From: Chryseobacterium taeanense
GTDB lineage: Bacteria; Bacteroidota; Bacteroidia; Flavobacteriales; Weeksellaceae
DNA: 64,000 bases
Assembly (NCBI RefSeq): GCF_900099685.1
Contig: NZ_FNDW01000005.1
Coordinates: 124,001-188,000 of the forward strand
Direction: 5' to 3'
The notes beneath the pieces are model-generated. The model saw only the letters and a list, made by a program, of their open reading frames with translations, was not told the origin of the DNA and searched no databases. Numbering within the stretch: position 1 is the stretch's first letter; each line of letters begins with the position of its first letter. Shown here piece after piece: positions 62,072 through 64,000 of the stretch. Position numbers and translations under genes: made by a program.

Positions 62072-62644
62072 ATGGAATTACTGGTTGCCACACACAACAT
62101 ACATAAAAAAGAAGAAATTCAGCAGATTCTTGGAGAAGGTTTTACCGTAAAAAGCCTTACCGATTACGATATTCATGAAGAAATTGTGGAAGACGGTGAT
62201 TCTTTTAACGCTAATGCTTTGATTAAAGCTAAATATTGCTACGAAAAAACCGGAATTCCAAGTTTAGGTGACGACAGCGGACTGGTCGTTGAATCATTAG
62301 ACGGAAGACCCGGAATCTTTTCCGCACGTTATGCAGGAGACCACGATTTTGCCAAAAATATCGAAAAGGTACTAAGTGAAATGAAAGGCATTGAAAACAG
62401 AAAAGCCTATTTCATCACCGTTTTATGTTATTATGATGAAAACGGAGCCAAATATTTCGATGGCAGAGTACACGGAAACTTACTGAATGAAAATAAAGGA
62501 TTCAAAGGTTTCGGTTACGATCCGATCTTCGTCCCGGAAGGATCTGAGAAAACTTTTGCCGAAATGGAACCTCAGGATAAAAATAAAATAAGTCACAGAA
62601 AACAGGCGCTGGATCTGTTTCTGGATTTTTTGAAAGAGAGGTAA
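62072..62644 (+). CDS. rdgB: Non-canonical purine NTP pyrophosphatase (RdgB/HAM1)
   Basis: A 190-residue ITPase-family protein, which hydrolyses dITP, ITP and XTP to the monophosphates and keeps deaminated purines out of DNA and RNA. Motifs: LLVATHNIHKKEEIQQIL at the N-terminus, GDDSGLVVESLDGRPGIFSARYAG with the metal-binding Asp pair, GFGYDPIFVPEG, and TFAEMEPQDKNKISHRKQAL. All family-defining segments are present and the length is standard. It is preceded by the CPBP gene and followed after a 170-base gap by the RNase Z gene. Confidence 0.95.
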   Translation: MELLVATHNIHKKEEIQQILGEGFTVKSLTDYDIHEEIVEDGDSFNANALIKAKYCYEKTGIPSLGDDSGLVVESLDGRPGIFSARYAGDHDFAKNIEKVLSEMKGIENRKAYFITVLCYYDENGAKYFDGRVHGNLLNENKGFKGFGYDPIFVPEGSEKTFAEMEPQDKNKISHRKQALDLFLDFLKER

Positions 62645-62814
62645 GGTTAAGGTTGTTGAAATTAGATTTGTGATTAATGGAAAAGTTTAAATAATTAATT
62701 AAAAATCAAATCTCTTTGATTCATTTTTAATACAGTTGCTTTTATTCTCAATTTTAACCTTAACCTCAAACTTAACCTAAATTCCGTACATTTGTCTGAA
62801 TAATAAACATCGAT

Positions 62815-63729
62815 TTGAGTACTTATTTAACGATATTAGGTTTTAATTCAGCTATTCCGACGATTAATTCTTCTCCCACCGCTCAACTCCTGGAAATGGA
62901 AGAAAGATCTTTCCTGATCGATTGTGGAGAAGGAACCCAGGTACAGCTGAGAAAAGCAAAAGCAAAGTTTTCAAGAATAAATCATATTTTTATTTCTCAT
63001 CTACACGGAGATCACTGTTTTGGTTTGCCAGGACTTATCGCGTCGTTCAGACTATTGGGAAGAGAAACGCCGCTGCATGTTTATGGTCCGAAAGGAATCA
63101 AAAAAATGCTGGAAACCATCTTTACAATTACCGAAACCCATCGTGGTTTTGAAGTGGTTTACCATGAACTGGATAAAGATTATTCAGAAAAAATCTATGA
63201 AGATAACAGGGTAGAAGTGTACACAATTCCATTGGATCACAGGATTTATTGTAACGGATATCTGTTTAAGGAAAAACCAAAAGAAAGGCACCTGAATATG
63301 CAGGAAATATCCAAATACAAAGAAATTGAAACCTGCGATTATCATAATATTAAAGCCGGAAAAGACTTTGTACTGAGCGATGGATATGTCCTTAAAAATG
63401 AAATTCTGACGACGGATCCGATCCCGCCTGTTTCTTATGCTTTCTGTAGTGATACAAGATATTTGGAAACCGTGATTCCCATCATCAAAAATGTGACGGT
63501 TCTTTATCATGAATCTACATTTTTACACGATTTAAAAGAAATGGCAGATTATACAGGACATACAACGGCTTTGGAAGCAGCAACAATTGCCAGAAAAGCA
63601 GATGTAGGAAAATTGATTTTAGGTCATTTTTCTAATAGATATGGTGATCTTACAGTTTTTACCGATGAAGCAAGAGTTGTTTTTCCGAATACTTTTTTAC
63701 CAAAGGCACTTGAGCCTGTAAAAATTTAA
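62815..63729 (+). CDS. rnz: Ribonuclease Z
   Basis: A 304-residue tRNA 3'-processing endonuclease of the metallo-beta-lactamase fold. The zinc motif is FISHLHGDHCFGLPGL; further blocks are FLIDCGEGTQVQLRKAKAKF, PLDHRIYCNGYLF, AFCSDTRY, YHESTF, TGHTTALEAATIARKADVGKLILGHFSNRY. The start is a TTG (STYLTILGFNSAIPT follows), since no ATG precedes the conserved opening. It is followed after eight bases by the next gene, so co-transcription is likely. Confidence 0.95.
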   Translation: MSTYLTILGFNSAIPTINSSPTAQLLEMEERSFLIDCGEGTQVQLRKAKAKFSRINHIFISHLHGDHCFGLPGLIASFRLLGRETPLHVYGPKGIKKMLETIFTITETHRGFEVVYHELDKDYSEKIYEDNRVEVYTIPLDHRIYCNGYLFKEKPKERHLNMQEISKYKEIETCDYHNIKAGKDFVLSDGYVLKNEILTTDPIPPVSYAFCSDTRYLETVIPIIKNVTVLYHESTFLHDLKEMADYTGHTTALEAATIARKADVGKLILGHFSNRYGDLTVFTDEARVVFPNTFLPKALEPVKI

Positions 63730-63737
63730 AAAAAGCT

Positions 63738-64000
63738 ATGTTGAAGTTTGAAGAATTAAAAATCTTCTTAGATGAAAAGGCAGATCAGTATAATAACCCG
63801 GATTTTATAGAGAATGATCCAATCCAGATACCGCATCGCTTCAGCCTGAAGCAGGATATTGAAATTGCAGGATTTCTGGCAGCGACCATTTCCTGGGGAA
63901 ACCGTAAGGCGATCATAAAATCCGCTGAAAAAATGCTCGATATTATGGGCAATTCACCTTATGATTTTGTCATGAATCATTCGGAAAAAGACCTTAGGGA
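63738..64000 (+). CDS. TIGR02757 family protein, 3' truncated
   Basis: The first 87 codons of a gene that runs off the right edge. The translation (KFEELKIFLDEKADQYNNPDFI, then QIPHRFSLKQDIEIAGFLAATISWGNRKAIIKSAEKMLDIM) matches the TIGR02757 family, which occurs widely in Bacteroidota. Function unknown. It lies eight bases after the RNase Z gene. Confidence 0.85.
   Translation, partial: MLKFEELKIFLDEKADQYNNPDFIENDPIQIPHRFSLKQDIEIAGFLAATISWGNRKAIIKSAEKMLDIMGNSPYDFVMNHSEKDLR

Noticed and set aside
1..64000. tRNA, rRNA, CRISPR array, insertion sequence
   Set aside because: I looked for cloverleaf-like or regular repeat-spacer patterns and for transposase motifs and saw none; a tRNA scan or CRISPR finder would settle it.

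Overview
The window is AT-rich DNA from a member of the Bacteroidota, most likely a Chryseobacterium-like flavobacterium. Support comes from promoters of the Bacteroidetes type (TTTG, about 20 bases, TAnnTTTG), a protease with a T9SS C-terminal sorting domain, DUF4450, DUF4349 and DUF5908 proteins, and Bacteroidota-style pectin genes. The genus is inferred from protein flavour, not proven.

Layout. (1) 1-3660: end of an FMN-dependent alpha-hydroxy-acid dehydrogenase, an orphan SH3-like protein, a small secreted NTF2-like protein and a GntR-type sensor-regulator. (2) 3968-14711, minus strand: a rhamnogalacturonan/pectin degradation cluster with a six-hairpin glycosidase, a DUF4450 protein, GH28, an alpha/beta esterase, a CE12 acetylesterase and a GH105 hydrolase. 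All are exported and there is no SusC/SusD pair in view. Two of its promoters share a 20-base element with fixed spacing to a -7 box. (3) 14816-40630: a complete-looking extracellular contractile injection system (eCIS, Afp/PVC type). The tape-measure protein and a Cys-rich protein run leftward. The main operon runs rightward: terminator cap, three sheaths, duplicated tube, second tube, DUF5908, LysM hub, VgrG-like spike, PAAR tip, gp25, gp6-like, gp7-like, two large modular fibre proteins (one ending in a von Willebrand A domain) and a small fibre-like protein. No AAA+ ATPase is seen. The two divergent promoters carry the same 16-base element at the same distance. (4) 40698-43242: a phage-type switch, with an XRE-S24 repressor, a region full of dyad operators, small regulatory ORFs and a holin-like membrane protein. 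(5) 43498-50011: a 1163-residue polymorphic-toxin-like protein, the likely eCIS cargo, followed by an array of immunity-like genes, a frameshifted ORF and a displaced toxin-tip remnant. (6) 50498-64000: small secreted proteins, then ordinary chromosome: fadD-type ligase, acyl-CoA dehydrogenase, DUF4349, T9SS metalloprotease, prfC, CPBP protease, rdgB, rnz and a TIGR02757 protein.

How it fits together. Parts 3 to 5 read as one particle-production module: a phage-tail-derived injector with host-facing adhesive fibres, phage-like control and a possible lysis function for release, and a diversifying toxin/immunity cargo locus. That linkage is inference from gene order and from shared promoter architecture.
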